Source: Diploptera punctata (lineage: Eukaryota; Arthropoda; Insecta; Blattodea; Blaberidae). From it: 64,000 bases of DNA. The DNA is taken from assembly GCA_030220185.1 (NCBI GenBank), contig JASPKZ010007285.1:615001-679000 (forward strand), read 5' to 3'. Below, piece after piece: positions 32,196 through 41,391 of the stretch. A program made the position numbers and the translations under genes. The notes under the pieces are model-generated. The model saw nothing but the letters and a program-made list of their open reading frames with translations, was not told the origin of the DNA and made no database searches. Every line of letters starts with the position of its first letter. Within the stretch, counting starts at the first letter, position 1.

Positions 32196-32590
32196 TAGTT
32201 GTGTTGATGTGGAAGTGCAGTGTGGTAAAGGAGCGTGCAATAATAACGACTTTTGCAAATCTCTTTCTTCACATTTTGTTACGGTTGTTAAAAAATACTT
32301 TAATTCTCCTGATATCCCATTACTTTTGTTTCAGCAGAGCGCACGGTTGGTGTGTTCTTAACATATACTAAAATAACTGATGTAAAATTCTTCCATAATT
32401 TAATTATACAAACCGTATACTCCCGGATGTAAATATACACAATATATGTTTATATTATCAACTCGAGATGTGCTGTGGTACAGTAGAATGTCTAGCACAC
32501 TTATAAAAAAAGTAATTTTTTTTCTCTACTCGGAAAAAAAAGCATGTTTGTGGTTATCAAATACGTATCATAAAATTTAATTAAATCGTG
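32196..32590. other. No recognisable feature
   Basis: AT-rich spacer between the fold-back element and copy C1. Confidence 0.45.
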
Positions 32591-32602
32591 AATATTTAGA
32601 GA

Positions 32603-33044
32603 AAAAATTACTAGTTATAATAAAAGTTTGGGAATTATTAATCAAGTTATGAACCATCCCTTGTACAAAAAAACACTTTGGCTAGACCAGTGTTGACCTA
32701 TGGTAGTGAAGCATGGACACTAAAAAGACAACATGAAAGCAGAATAACGGCTTGTGAAATGAGATTCATGCGCAGAACAGCAGGTTACACCAGATGGGAT
32801 CGGAAAAGGAACACCGATATCTTAAAAGAATTGAAGACTACGCCAATTTTGGAATATATTAAACAGTACCAACTAAATTGGAAACACCATATTGAAAGAA
32901 TGAGTTCAAATCGGATCCCCAAAGCTGTTTATAATTATATACCAAGAGGACGAAGATCACTGGGCCGTCCTATGAAACGCTGGAGGGAAAATTTTCTATA
33001 GGATCGTAACAGGCCTTGGCCTAATACTTGGAAGGAAGAAGAAG
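32603..33044 (+). mobile_element. Family C RT tail, copy C1, 12-bp target duplication
   Basis: Flanked by perfect aatatttagaga (32591-32602 and 33045-33056). The frame 32678-33001 reads ARPVLTYGSEAWTLKRQHES, RITACEMRFMRRTAGYTRWD, RKRNTDILKELKTTPILEYI, NWKHHIERMSSNRIPKAVYN, PRGRRSLGRPMKRWRENFL, then stop. The 3' UTR of about 43 bases holds the stem-loop AGGCCTTGGCCT (33011-33022) and ends in (GAA)n. The intact tail frame and duplication mark a recent insertion. Confidence 0.94.
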
Positions 33045-33056
33045 AATATTTAGAGA

Positions 33057-33575
33057 CAGAAGCTAGACGCATCACACACAGTCTATTAAGTACCTGGGGC
33101 TGAAAAGAAAATACTAGGGCATTCGATAAATAATATCAACACTGCTCTAACATCACACACAATTATTTAGGTAATTTTTGACAATACGAACTTCATTTTC
33201 AAGTCAACTATACGTTACAAAATCCTTGAAATATGCGGCACTCCATCTGCAGCACTATTTCTAAATATTTCTCTAATTTGATCGACCTATAGCTTTATGG
33301 ATATCAACTCTTGATTGAAATCGAATGCTTCGTGAGATGATGAGGCATGTGAATGGAGAAGACGGCCACGTTGTTGGTTTTGGACAAGAGTGGACTATGT
33401 GCCGGCTCCGGATTTCACATTCTCCCTTCTCTTCATCACATATTACCTCTCTAATAAAACACACTTCAAATTACACAAACGCATAAATAAAGAAAAATCC
33501 TAGACTCTAGTCTATACACATTACAAGAATACTGTACTACACCTACGTAAACTGGTCTACAGAAGTGGTATATTA
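33057..33575. other. No recognisable feature
   Basis: Contains a minus frame of 63 codons (33273-33464) that I cannot assign. Otherwise no feature. Confidence 0.4.
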
Positions 33576-33582
33576 AAAATAA

Positions 33583-34122
33583 TCTTCTTCTTCTTCCTTC
33601 CAAGTATTAAGCCAAGGCCTGTTACGATCCTGTAGAAAATTTTCCCTCCAGGGTTTTATAGAACGGCCCAGAGATCTTCGTCCTCTTGGTATATAATTAT
33701 AAACAGCTTTGGGGATCCGATTTGAACTCACTCTTTGAAGATGGTGTTTCCAATTTAGTTGGTAAGTTACTGTTTAATATGTTTCAAAATTGGCGTAGTC
33801 TTCAATTCTTTTAAGATATCGGTGTTCCTTTTCCGATCCCATCTGGTGTAACCCGCTGATCTGCGCATGAATCTCGTTTCACAAGCCATTATTCTGCTTT
33901 CATGTTGTCTTTTTTGTGTCCATGCTTCAATACCATAGGTCAAAACTGGTCCAGCCAAAGTATTATATAAACGTAATCTGGAGTTTTTGTGTACAAGGGA
34001 TGGTTTGATAACTTCATTAATAATTTTCAAACTTTTATTATAACTAGTAATTTTTTCACGGATATCCTTTTCATCGCAGATAGAGAGATAATATCCAAGA
34101 TATTTAAATTTATTTATTGCAA
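33583..34122 (-). mobile_element. Family C RT element, copy C2
   Basis: The minus frame 33767-34138 gives NKFKYLGYYLSICDEKDIRE, ITSYNKSLKIINEVIKPSLV, RLYNTLAGPVLTYGIEAWTQ and MRRSAGYTRWDRKRNTDILK. The GRRSLGRP part follows after a break. The stem-loop is at 33609-33620 and the (GAA)n tail at the low end. It extends further 5' than C1. A short AAATAAT flanks both ends, too short to call a duplication firmly. Confidence 0.9.
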
Positions 34123-34129
34123 ATAATAA

Positions 34130-34739
34130 ACAATACAAATGCCATCTATCCGCTCAATTCAGAACCCGGAGCACTGAAAATACAGTGGGTGGCATTAGAA
34201 AACACATAGACGTCAACTATCAGTTCTATCCTTAGACTTTTTAATGATGATTCTCTATTGCTTTTTCTATTTTATTTCCCTTTGTATGATTTCTTAACTT
34301 AAATAACCAATTATCTTCTTGGGTGCTAAAATCGTAAAACATTTAGTCAATATTCAGTCTTGAAAATGACAGCTTCGCTATTGAAACATGTTGACTCTCT
34401 TAATCCTTAATTGATAAATTGGGTACATTCACTACATGTTGTTTGTATATTCGTTTAGCTCCATATGTTCCCGAATTTATTTTATATTTTTCTTTTTTCC
34501 AATTCGTCTCCTTTAACAAGTTTGGGTCATCATCATTTAGAGCAGTCCTTTTACATTTTCTTTGAGACTTTTTAGTAAGGTTAGTCCTGACAACAGGTTA
34601 CTGGCCTGAAGTGAGCAAGTCCAGTGGTGGGGTTACCACCTTAGGCCTCTGGACAGGTGCGATTATGATACAGCATTTACTCTGTATCTTGATGGAACGG
34701 TTATACCGCCGTGACTCGAGCCACAGAACACATAAAAGG
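34130..34739. other. Mostly unassigned; contains a small dispersed module
   Basis: The stretch 34590-34665 (CAAGTCCAGTGGTGGGG, CCTCTGGACAGG) is related to 45165-45232, suggesting a short repeat or LINE leader shared by the two places. Nothing else is recognised. Confidence 0.4.
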
Positions 34740-34975
34740 AATTCTGAGATTCTCAAAGAATCACAAACAGAATAAATCATGGAATATGTGCAAAAATACA
34801 GAAACAACTGGAAATCTCACGTAAGAAGAATGAGCAGAACAAGGATACCACGTCAAATCTTAAATTTCCAGCCACCAGGCAAAATATCTTTGGGCAGACC
34901 CTTCAAACATTGGATTGAGACCGTAACAGACCGCTAGGTCTATGACTTGAGAGGAAGAAGAAGAAGAAGAATTTA
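34740..34975 (+). mobile_element. Family C-like RT tail, copy C4
   Basis: EYVQKYRNNWKSHVRRMSRT, RIPRQILNFQPPGK, SLGRPFKHWIETVTDR, then stop, the stem-loop AGACCGCTAGGTCT (34928-34941) and (GAA)n. From about 34838 on it is part of a direct repeat shared with 35823-36128. Confidence 0.82.
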
Positions 34976-35147
34976 TTTTATGTATTGAAACTGTCACCTA
35001 AATTTATATATTTTGTTTTTCCTCTCTCTTTAATTAAAACTTTGTAATGTATATATTATATATATGTATAATTCCTGTAACTGAACTGCACCCGAGAACG
35101 AACACTTATCAATACCGTGTAAAACACTTATTTGTGAATAATATATT
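34838..35147. repeat. 305-bp direct repeat, left copy
   Basis: Aligns with 35823-36128 at roughly 90 percent by eye. It starts at ATACCACGTCAAATCTTAAA, passes the (GAA)n run and CACCTAAATTTATATATTTT, and ends at TTATTTGTGAATAATA. The internally deleted family A copy lies exactly between the two copies. Confidence 0.88.
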
Positions 35148-35149
35148 AC

Positions 35150-35822
35150 TTACTTACTCACTGGCACCATCGAACCCGTAGGTTCATGGCCGCGCGGACA
35201 TAAGCTCTCCATATATCCCTATCCTGAGCTAATGCTTTCCAATCATTCCCTGTATAATCTACTTCCCTCAAATCATAGTTAATGTTATTCTCACACCTCA
35301 TTCTTGGTTTACCAACTGGACGTTTTCCCTCTGGCTTTCCTACAAGAAGCTTCCGTGCAAGTCTTTCATTCCCCATACGTGCAACATGTCCTGCCCATCG
35401 CAGTGTACGAGACTTGACTGTTCTTATTATATCTGGCTTCCTATAAAGACCATGTAGTTCGTTGTTATGTAGTCTTCTCCATTCACCTGTAGGTTCATCT
35501 CTCTTTGGTCCAAAAATTTTCCTAAGTACTTTACAGTAGTCCCCGCCCGGAGAACCGAATGGGGGACTATTTGACCTCCGGAAAATTTTACCCCAGAGGA
35601 ACCCATGTCCGCATTTCTTGACGGTTGTATTTTTACGGTGAAAGATCGTCACTCTTTCGCCCAAGGTACTTTTTTCGTCTGGTTTATCACCTTTGACCAG
35701 TCCGGCATGGGTAACGCTATCGGCAGCAATGCTACCGCCGGCATAGCTCTCACGATCATTTAAATATGCAAGCCACTCCACCACGACAAGGTAAATATAC
35801 CATGGAGGGACAGAATACGAAT
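35150..35822 (-). mobile_element. Internally deleted family A element (leader joined to 3' end), copy A13
   Basis: The minus strand starts with the family A 5' leader (CTCCATGGTATATTTACC, TTGTCGTGGTGGAGTGG), the same leader as at 61673-62112. It runs about 290 bases and then joins directly, at about 35534, to the C-terminal part VLRKIFGPKRDEPTGEW, through RKPDIIRTVKSR and AMNLRVR to the tail. The endonuclease and RT core are gone. The single frame 35158-35832 across the joint is a by-product, not a new gene. Both element ends survive, so it could in principle have been mobilised in trans. Confidence 0.85.
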
Positions 35823-36128
35823 ACCACGTCAAATCTTAAATTTCCAGCCACCAGGCAAGAGATCTTTGGGCAGACCCTTCAAACAATGGATTGTGACCGT
35901 AGCAGACCGCTAGGTCTATCACATGAGAGGAGGAGGTAGAAGAAGAAGAAGAATTTATTTTATATATTGAAACTGTCACCTAAATTTATATATTTTGTTT
36001 TTCCTCTCTCTTTAAGCAAAACTTTGTAATGTATATATTATATACGTATTATTCATGTAACTGTTCTGCTCCCGAGCATGAACACTTATCAATACCGTGT
36101 AAAACATTTATTTGTGAATAATACATTC
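35823..36128. repeat. 305-bp direct repeat, right copy
   Basis: Right partner of 34838-35147, including the stem-loop AGACCGCTAGGTCT (35904-35917) and a (GAA)-rich run. The match fades after ATTTGTGAATAATAC. Confidence 0.88.
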
Positions 36129-36705
36129 CTATTCTTAAATATATATGTAGCAACTTACGTAATATGTTGTTTGTTTATACTTTAAAGAGTTTGATGGTAT
36201 TCTTAGAGCATAAGTGGAACACGTTACAATACATAGTATAAAATGAGCATTTCCCGTACTTGCGATGTGACAAATTAATTACATGTCGGTATGTATCGCG
36301 CTTGACCACAGCGCCCCTACCGAGCAAGTTAGATACTATCAAATTGTCCAAGGTACTTACTGCTACTTGACAAAACAGCATCGCCACTTACCTGAAACAA
36401 ATGAAAATCACTATTAGTTAGTTACAAGTTTATACAATAGAATAATGAAAACAAATGAACGAGTTGGCTCCATACATGTACAGTACAATGGTTTTCTTCT
36501 GATATTGTTGCAAAATTAGTTCCATTCTCACGATTATATACTTAAACAAGTGGAGTTAAAGAAATAAAACAATTTTTTACTAAAATGAATAATAACAAAA
36601 AAAATGCATCAATTATATTCTAAAATGTATTAGTAAAAAACAAATTAAATAGTACTTGCTAAAATTCAATAACAAAAAACAAATTCAATAATTATTATTA
36701 AAATT
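36129..36705. other. No recognisable feature
   Basis: AT-rich; no supported gene up to the target site of copy B3. Confidence 0.45.
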
Positions 36706-36718
36706 AAATAAGATATCA

Positions 36719-37087
36719 GAAATGGATGTTTTAAGAAGATCAGCTGGAAAATCTAGAATGGATAGAATACGAAATAAAGAAATAAAGGAAATTATGGGTG
36801 TACAAGAGGAGCAGGACATCATAGACATTACAGAAAATAAAATATTACAGTGGTATGGCCATGTCAAAAGAATGCCAGAGCAAATATGGTTTAAAATTGT
36901 TATTGAATGGATCCCAATAGAAACGAGAAAGAGAGGAAGACCGAAGAAAACTTGGATAGAAGCGGCACAAGCAGCTATGAATATCAGAGGATTGGAGGAA
37001 GATCAATGGATGGTCAGAGAGGAATGGGATTTGGTTTCCGGAAGACGGCGGCAGCTGCCATGATACCGGATGATCATGATGATGATG
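36719..37087 (+). mobile_element. Family B element, copy B3, 13-bp target duplication
   Basis: Flanked by perfect aaataagatatca (36706-36718 and 37088-37100). An intact frame runs from MDVLRRSAGKSRMDRIRNKE through IKEIMGVQEEQDIIDI, YGHVKRMPEQ, RKRGRPKKTWIEAAQAAMNI and LVSGRRRQLP to the stop, then GATGATC(AT)GATGATGATG. Strongly 5'-truncated. Confidence 0.95.
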
Positions 37088-37289
37088 AAATAAGATATCA
37101 AATTAATACGATACATTTTTGTCCAATGTTACCAAGTAAATGAGGGTTTCAGAGCAGTGGTGAACGTAGTCCAAAAATTGAAAATCCTAGTTTTACATGA
37201 ATTTAGGTTCAAAGTATTTTTACTTCACAGCAATGGTTAACCAAGTACTGTATTTGTTCTATTTCGCTGTAAAAATTAATGTTTAATTA

Positions 37290-37668
37290 TTTATCTAACT
37301 AACTCACTGGCACCATCGAACCCGTAGGTTCATGGCCGCACGAACATAAGCTCTACATACATCCCTATCCTGCGTTAATGTTTTCTAATCATCCCCTGTA
37401 TAATCTACTTCCCTTAAATCATAGATAATGTTAATCTCCCACCTCATTCTTGGTCTACCAACTGGGCGTTTTACTTTTGTTTTTACTACAAGACGTTTCC
37501 TAGCACGTCTTTCATTACCAATTCGAGCCACATGTCCTGCCTATTGCAGTCTACGAGACTTAACTATTCTTATTACATCTGGCTTCCTATAAAGACCATG
37601 TAGTTCACTGTTATGTAGTCTTCTCCTTTCACCTGTCTGTTCATCTCTCTTTGGTCAAAAAAATGTTG
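37290..37668 (-). mobile_element. Family A element, copy A14
   Basis: Minus 3' portion up to the PKRDEQTGE region, with many substitutions. The tail is CTAACTAACT on the plus strand. Its 5' end abuts copy C3 in the same orientation. Confidence 0.85.
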
Positions 37669-37671
37669 TAA

Positions 37672-37930
37672 TCTTTTTCTTCTCCCTTCCAAGTATTAGG
37701 CCAAGGCCTATTACGATCCTATAGAACATTTTCCCTTCAAGCTTCATAGGACGGCCCAGACATCTTCGTCCTCTTGGTTTATAATTATAAACAGTTTTGG
37801 GGATCCGATTTGAACTCATTTTTTCAAGATGGTGTTTTCAATTTAGTTGGTACTGTTTAATATATTCCTAAATTGGCGTAGTCTTCAATTCTTTTAAGAT
37901 ATTGGTGTTCCTTTTTCCGATTGAGGGTCT
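37672..37930 (-). mobile_element. Family C RT tail, copy C3
   Basis: Minus strand: LKELKTTPI and a NWKHHLEKM-like segment, then GRRCLGRPMKLEGKMFY with the stem-loop AGGCCTTGGCCT (37698-37709) and a GAA-rich tail. Frames are broken. Confidence 0.82.
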
Positions 37931-37934
37931 TTCC

Positions 37935-38263
37935 ACTTTTCAGCGGTTGCCCTTTTACCAGCCGGCTGCTGGCCCTTCACATCCACATGTGTCAATCACA
38001 GAGGTAGATGATCAACAGCCAGTGTAGGGGTGACATGTGGTTAGCATGTCGAGTCCCCCAGCCGTTATAGCTGGTTCCTCAACCCGGAGCCGCTACTTAT
38101 TGTAGCTACCCAATTGCCTCACGATGCTGGGTGGGCACCGGTCCCATACAGGCCAAAATACCATGAGAAAATTTCTTCCCCCAAGGAGCCTCGAACCAGC
38201 GCAAGTCCCGTAGCTCTGCGCCAAGGCTTCCTACCTTAACCGCTCGGCTACGGCGCGGTGCTC
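37935..38263 (-). mobile_element. tRNA-derived SINE S2, copy 1
   Basis: The minus-strand head starts near GCGCCGTAGCCGAGCGGTTA (box A) and continues to GCTGGTTCGAGGCTCC (box B). The body matches 59880-60233 over its length, including CGATGCTGGGTGGGCACCGG on the plus strand. Non-coding. Confidence 0.85.
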
Positions 38264-38754
38264 CTTTTTAATTTTGTAATTAAATGCATTGTTTTATACT
38301 TATTTCAGTTTTTCTCAAAAGAATAAAATTTGCACTTGTTTCACGTTTGCTCTAAACTCTTCAAATGTAGGCCTACCATTGAATAGGTATCGAGAACAAG
38401 TATTTCCAGATGGAACAGGTCGGAAGAACTAATCTTTGTGACCGATGATACTTTTATGTGGGTTTAAAACTCTGAAGAAGGAGGTTTGACATTAGTTTTT
38501 AATTTATTCAGACAGACAGGTGAGCAGGTGGCCGTGATGATGACGTAACGACTGTGTAATCCCACAGTTTTATTCAGTTAGTCTCACGAGGGAGCGATAT
38601 TTCAGTATAACAACACAGATACGTGTCAGCCTTCACATATGCTACCCGCATATCTCCGTCACGACCCGCTCTTCAACTATCTTCCATTCATTCCACACTG
38701 ACAAGAAATTCATGTTTTATTTTATTATCCCTTCAGCTAGGATTTTTATGTACT
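38264..38754. other. No recognisable feature
   Basis: AT-rich; nothing I can assign. Confidence 0.45.
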
Positions 38755-39350
38755 AAAATGTAAGATGAAGAAATAAGAAGTGAATTAGAAATATATTCAA
38801 TAAATGACGAATGAATGGAGAAGACTACATAACAATGAACTACATGGTCTTTATAGGAAGCCAGATATAATAAGAACAGTTAAGTCTCGTAGACTGCGAT
38901 GGGCGGGACATGTTGCACGTATGGGAAATGAAAGACTTGCATGGAAGCTTCTTGTAGGAAAGCCAGAGGGAAAACGCCCAGTTGGTAGACCAAGAATGAG
39001 GTGGGAGAATAACATTAACTGTGATTTGAGGGAAATAGATTATACAGGGAATGATTGGAAAACATTATCTCAGGATAGGGATGTATGGAGAGCTTATGTC
39101 CGCGCGGCCATGAACCTTCGGGTTCGATAGTGCCAGTGAGTAATTAAGTAAATGACGAATTCAACAACACCGCGTCGGCTGGGAACAGCATGTTCAGAGA
39201 ATAGAAGAAACAGGATTGCCAAGATTGCATATCATTATAAACCAAAGGGATTAAGGGATGTAGGAAGACCTAGGAAGAGATGGAAGGAATCATTGTGAAT
39301 TCAGAACAGGCGAATCGCCTAAACCTTGGATTGAAGAAGAAGTTTATGAT
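38755..39350 (+). mobile_element. Family M RT tail split by copy A15
   Basis: Parts 38755-38812 and 39161-39350 join into one RT tail: a DEEIRSELEIYSIND start, then YHYKPKGLRDVGRPRKRWKE, stop. The stem-loop AGGCGAATCGCCT (39308-39320) and a GAAGAAGAAG tail follow. Interrupted by A15. Confidence 0.78.
38813..39148 (+). mobile_element. Family A copy A15, 12-bp target duplication
   Basis: Flanked by perfect taaatgacgaat (38801-38812 and 39149-39160). An intact frame runs from EWRRLHNNELHGLYRKP to AMNLRVR and TAG, with a short TAAT/TAAG tail. A young, strongly 5'-truncated insertion into the family M fragment. Confidence 0.95.
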
Positions 39351-39400
39351 ATATATATATATACGTTTTATTGCAGATTTTCGCGGATATAAGTATGGAT

Positions 39401-39523
39401 AAGAAAGTTTTCTTGGGTTTTCCGCGTCTTGGATTCAAGTTCGGGATCATGCCGAAACGTCGGAATCAGTGTCCAGAGGCCGAACTTGAATCCAAGACTC
39501 GGAAAACCTAAGAAAAGTTTCTT
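39401..39523. repeat. Near-perfect 44-bp hairpin
   Basis: Arms 39401-39444 and 39480-39523 pair at 41 of 44 positions around a 35-base loop containing GCCGAAACGTCGG. An (AT)n run follows. It may be the end of a fold-back or Penelope-like element; the class is open. Confidence 0.75.
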
Positions 39524-39566
39524 ATTCATATATATATATATATATGATATGAAAAGAAAAAAGAAT

Positions 39567-39639
39567 GCTTGAGTTGGGATTTGAACTCGAGTCCCTAAAG
39601 TCTGTACCTTTAGCGCTCTAACCAACTGAGCTACCCAAG
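39567..39639 (-). tRNA. tRNA-like sequence type A, copy 1
   Basis: Minus strand: TAGCTCAGTTGGTTAGAGC (D arm with box A), an anticodon arm TAAAG-GTACAGA-CTTTA, and a T arm with GAGTTCAAATCCC (box B). The acceptor is mostly paired (TCTTGGG with CTCAAGC, first pair mismatched). Nominal anticodon ACA, which is not used by normal nuclear tRNA-Cys, so a repeat-borne tRNA relic is more likely than a working gene. Confidence 0.6.
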
Positions 39640-39749
39640 AATTCCAACACAAACATACAATTTTCTTATACATGTAGTATTCTCAATTCACACAAGAGGT
39701 AGCGGAAATTTGTTCCAATTGACATCTAGCGGCTAACATAACAGTTAAG

Positions 39750-39793
<44 letters not shown>

Positions 39794-39806
39794 AAGAAAA
39801 ATAAAT

Positions 39807-39875
39807 GAATGGACAAGATTCGAACCCGGATCTCTGAGTCTGTACCTCAGCGTGTTATCCATTACACCACCAGGC
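39807..39875 (-). tRNA. tRNA-like sequence type B, copy 1
   Basis: Minus strand: D arm GTGT/ACAC, anticodon arm CTGAG-GTACAGA-CTCAG, and box B GGGTTCGAATC. The 3' acceptor strand has changed (CCATTC) and no longer pairs with GCCTGG, so this copy cannot fold fully. Confidence 0.6.
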
Positions 39876-40251
39876 GAATCCAATCCAAACTCTTATTTTT
39901 CTTATATATGTATTATATTCTCCATTATTACTAGATGTCGCGAGAACTCGGTCTTCACTGCCATCTATAACAAGTAAGCAAATTAAAGAGAATATTTTTA
40001 CCTTATAGCAGTGACGCTTTATAGATGTTATAATTAAATGTTTAACATTGAGCAATGCGCGTTTAATATGGCATATATATATATATATATATATATACAC
40101 ACGCGTTACTGCTATAAAGTAAATATTCTCTTTAATAATTTGCTTAACTGTTATGTTAGCCGCTAGATGGCAGTTGAATGATATTTCCGCTACCTCTTGT
40201 GTGAATTGAGAATACTACATGTATAAGAAAATTGTATGCTTGTATTGGAAT

Positions 40252-40325
40252 TCTTGGGTAGCTCAGTTGGTTAGAGCGCTAAAGGTACAGATTTTAGAGA
40301 CTCGAGTTCAAATCCCGACTCAAGC
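40252..40325 (+). tRNA. tRNA-like sequence type A, copy 2
   Basis: Same body as the type A minus copy, with GTACAGA loop and GAGTTCAAATCCCGAC T arm. One side of the anticodon stem has CTAAAG against TTTTAG. Part of an inverted pair of about 210 bases with 39540-39760. Confidence 0.6.
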
Positions 40326-40343
40326 ATTCTTTTTTCTTTTCAT

Positions 40344-40378
<35 letters not shown>

Positions 40379-40396
40379 TATGATAAGAAAAATAAA

Positions 40397-40466
40397 TGCC
40401 TGGACGGGATTCGAACCCGGATCTCTGAGTCTGTACCTCAGCGTGATATCCATTACACTATCAGGC
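40397..40466 (-). tRNA. tRNA-like sequence type B, copy 2
   Basis: Minus strand: GCCTGAT start, CTGAG-GTACAGA-CTCAG anticodon arm, GGGTTCGAATCCCG T arm, CCAGGCA end. The acceptor pairs except for one position. Foldable. Confidence 0.62.
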
Positions 40467-40667
40467 GAATCCAATTCAAACACTTATTTTTCTTATATAT
40501 GTATTATATTATACATGTATTATCCCGTCCAGGCATTTATTTTTCTTATCATACCATATATATATATATATATATATGCCATATTAAGCTTGCATTGCTC
40601 AATGTTAAACATTTAATTATAACATATATAAAAGCGTCACAGCTATAAGGTAAAAATATTCATAAGT

Positions 40668-41108
40668 AATGCCACGAGTGATTTCCAAAATTATCGATAA
40701 ATTTACGACTCACGAAGTGAGGAGTGAATTTATCTAGAGAATTTGGAAATCAAGAGTGGCATTTGTTAGGACTATTTAACGAATAAAATTAAGCTGTTTA
40801 CTCACAAATCATTATTTAACTATAGTTATTTTAAAATATTTATATATTTAATGTAAACGGCGATGTTTGAAAACAAATGAGAAACGATAGGTACGCTTCT
40901 ACTGCTTCTTTTGTTTATCACTGCAACCAGATCATACTATTTATTGCCAAAGGAACGCAATATTGTAAGGAGGAGCTTTCTTTAATATGGTAATTATAAC
41001 ACTGATAAATATTTGGTGAAACACGACTCTGATTGGTTGTAAAACAGAAATCATTGAAACGTGATTGGTCATTGACTCCCATTTGGGGCATGAGTTAAAT
41101 AGTCTCTT
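40668..41108 (+). mobile_element. DNA element T, copy T4 (internal deletion)
   Basis: Left end with the full palindrome: GATTTCC, ATCGATAAATTTACGACTC, CACGAAGTGAG, AATTTATCTAGAG, GGAAATC. Then the usual T blocks, with an internal deletion near 40972, to GGCATGAGTTAAATAGTC. The right inverted repeat is missing. It lies inside the tRNA-like cassette cluster. Confidence 0.82.
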
Positions 41109-41229
41109 TAATTTGCTTACTTGTTATAGTCAGCTACTAGATGGCAGTGAAGACCGAGTTCTCGCGACATCTAGTAATAATGGAGAATACAATACATATA
41201 TAAGAAAAATAAGTGTTTGAATTGGATTC

Positions 41230-41299
41230 GCCTGGTAGTGTAATAGATATCACGCTGAGGTACAGACTCAGAGATCCGGGTTCGAATCCCGCCCAGGCA
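41230..41299 (+). tRNA. tRNA-like sequence type B, copy 3 (best folded)
   Basis: 70 nt: GCCTGG (41230-41235) pairs with CCAGGC, anticodon arm CTGAG-GTACAGA-CTCAG with anticodon ACA at 41262-41264, T arm GGGTTCGAATCCC. No CCA is encoded and no clear T-run follows; TTTATTTTTC lies just 3'. Confidence 0.65.
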
Positions 41300-41349
41300 T
41301 TTATTTTTCTTATCATACCATATTAAGCTTGCGTTAAACATTTAATTAT

Positions 41350-41350
<1 letters not shown>

Positions 41351-41391
<41 letters not shown>

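Larger units (their letters stand above)
39540..41350. repeat. Cluster of tRNA-like cassettes in both orientations separated by (AT)n
   Basis: At least five cassettes, type A (39540-39760 minus, 40097-40352 plus) and type B (39783-40085 minus, 40378-40500 minus, 41105-41345 plus). Each has about 150-200 bases of related 5' flank, a tRNA-like body, and a 3' flank ending in (AT)n. The flanks AAGAAAAATAA and TTATTTTTCTT form a short inverted repeat around type B bodies. A fragment of the type B 3' end also lies at 40512-40560. Element T4 is inserted among them (40668-41108). Confidence 0.8.

Noticed and set aside
35158..35832. 224-codon frame as a novel fusion gene
   Set aside because: It is the leader and the C-terminal end of family A joined by an internal deletion; both halves are known parts of the element.
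34838..36128. LTR retrotransposon (direct repeats around a retroelement)
   Set aside because: The inner element is a non-LTR RTE-like derivative; the repeats lack TG..CA ends, and no primer-binding site or polypurine tract is visible.
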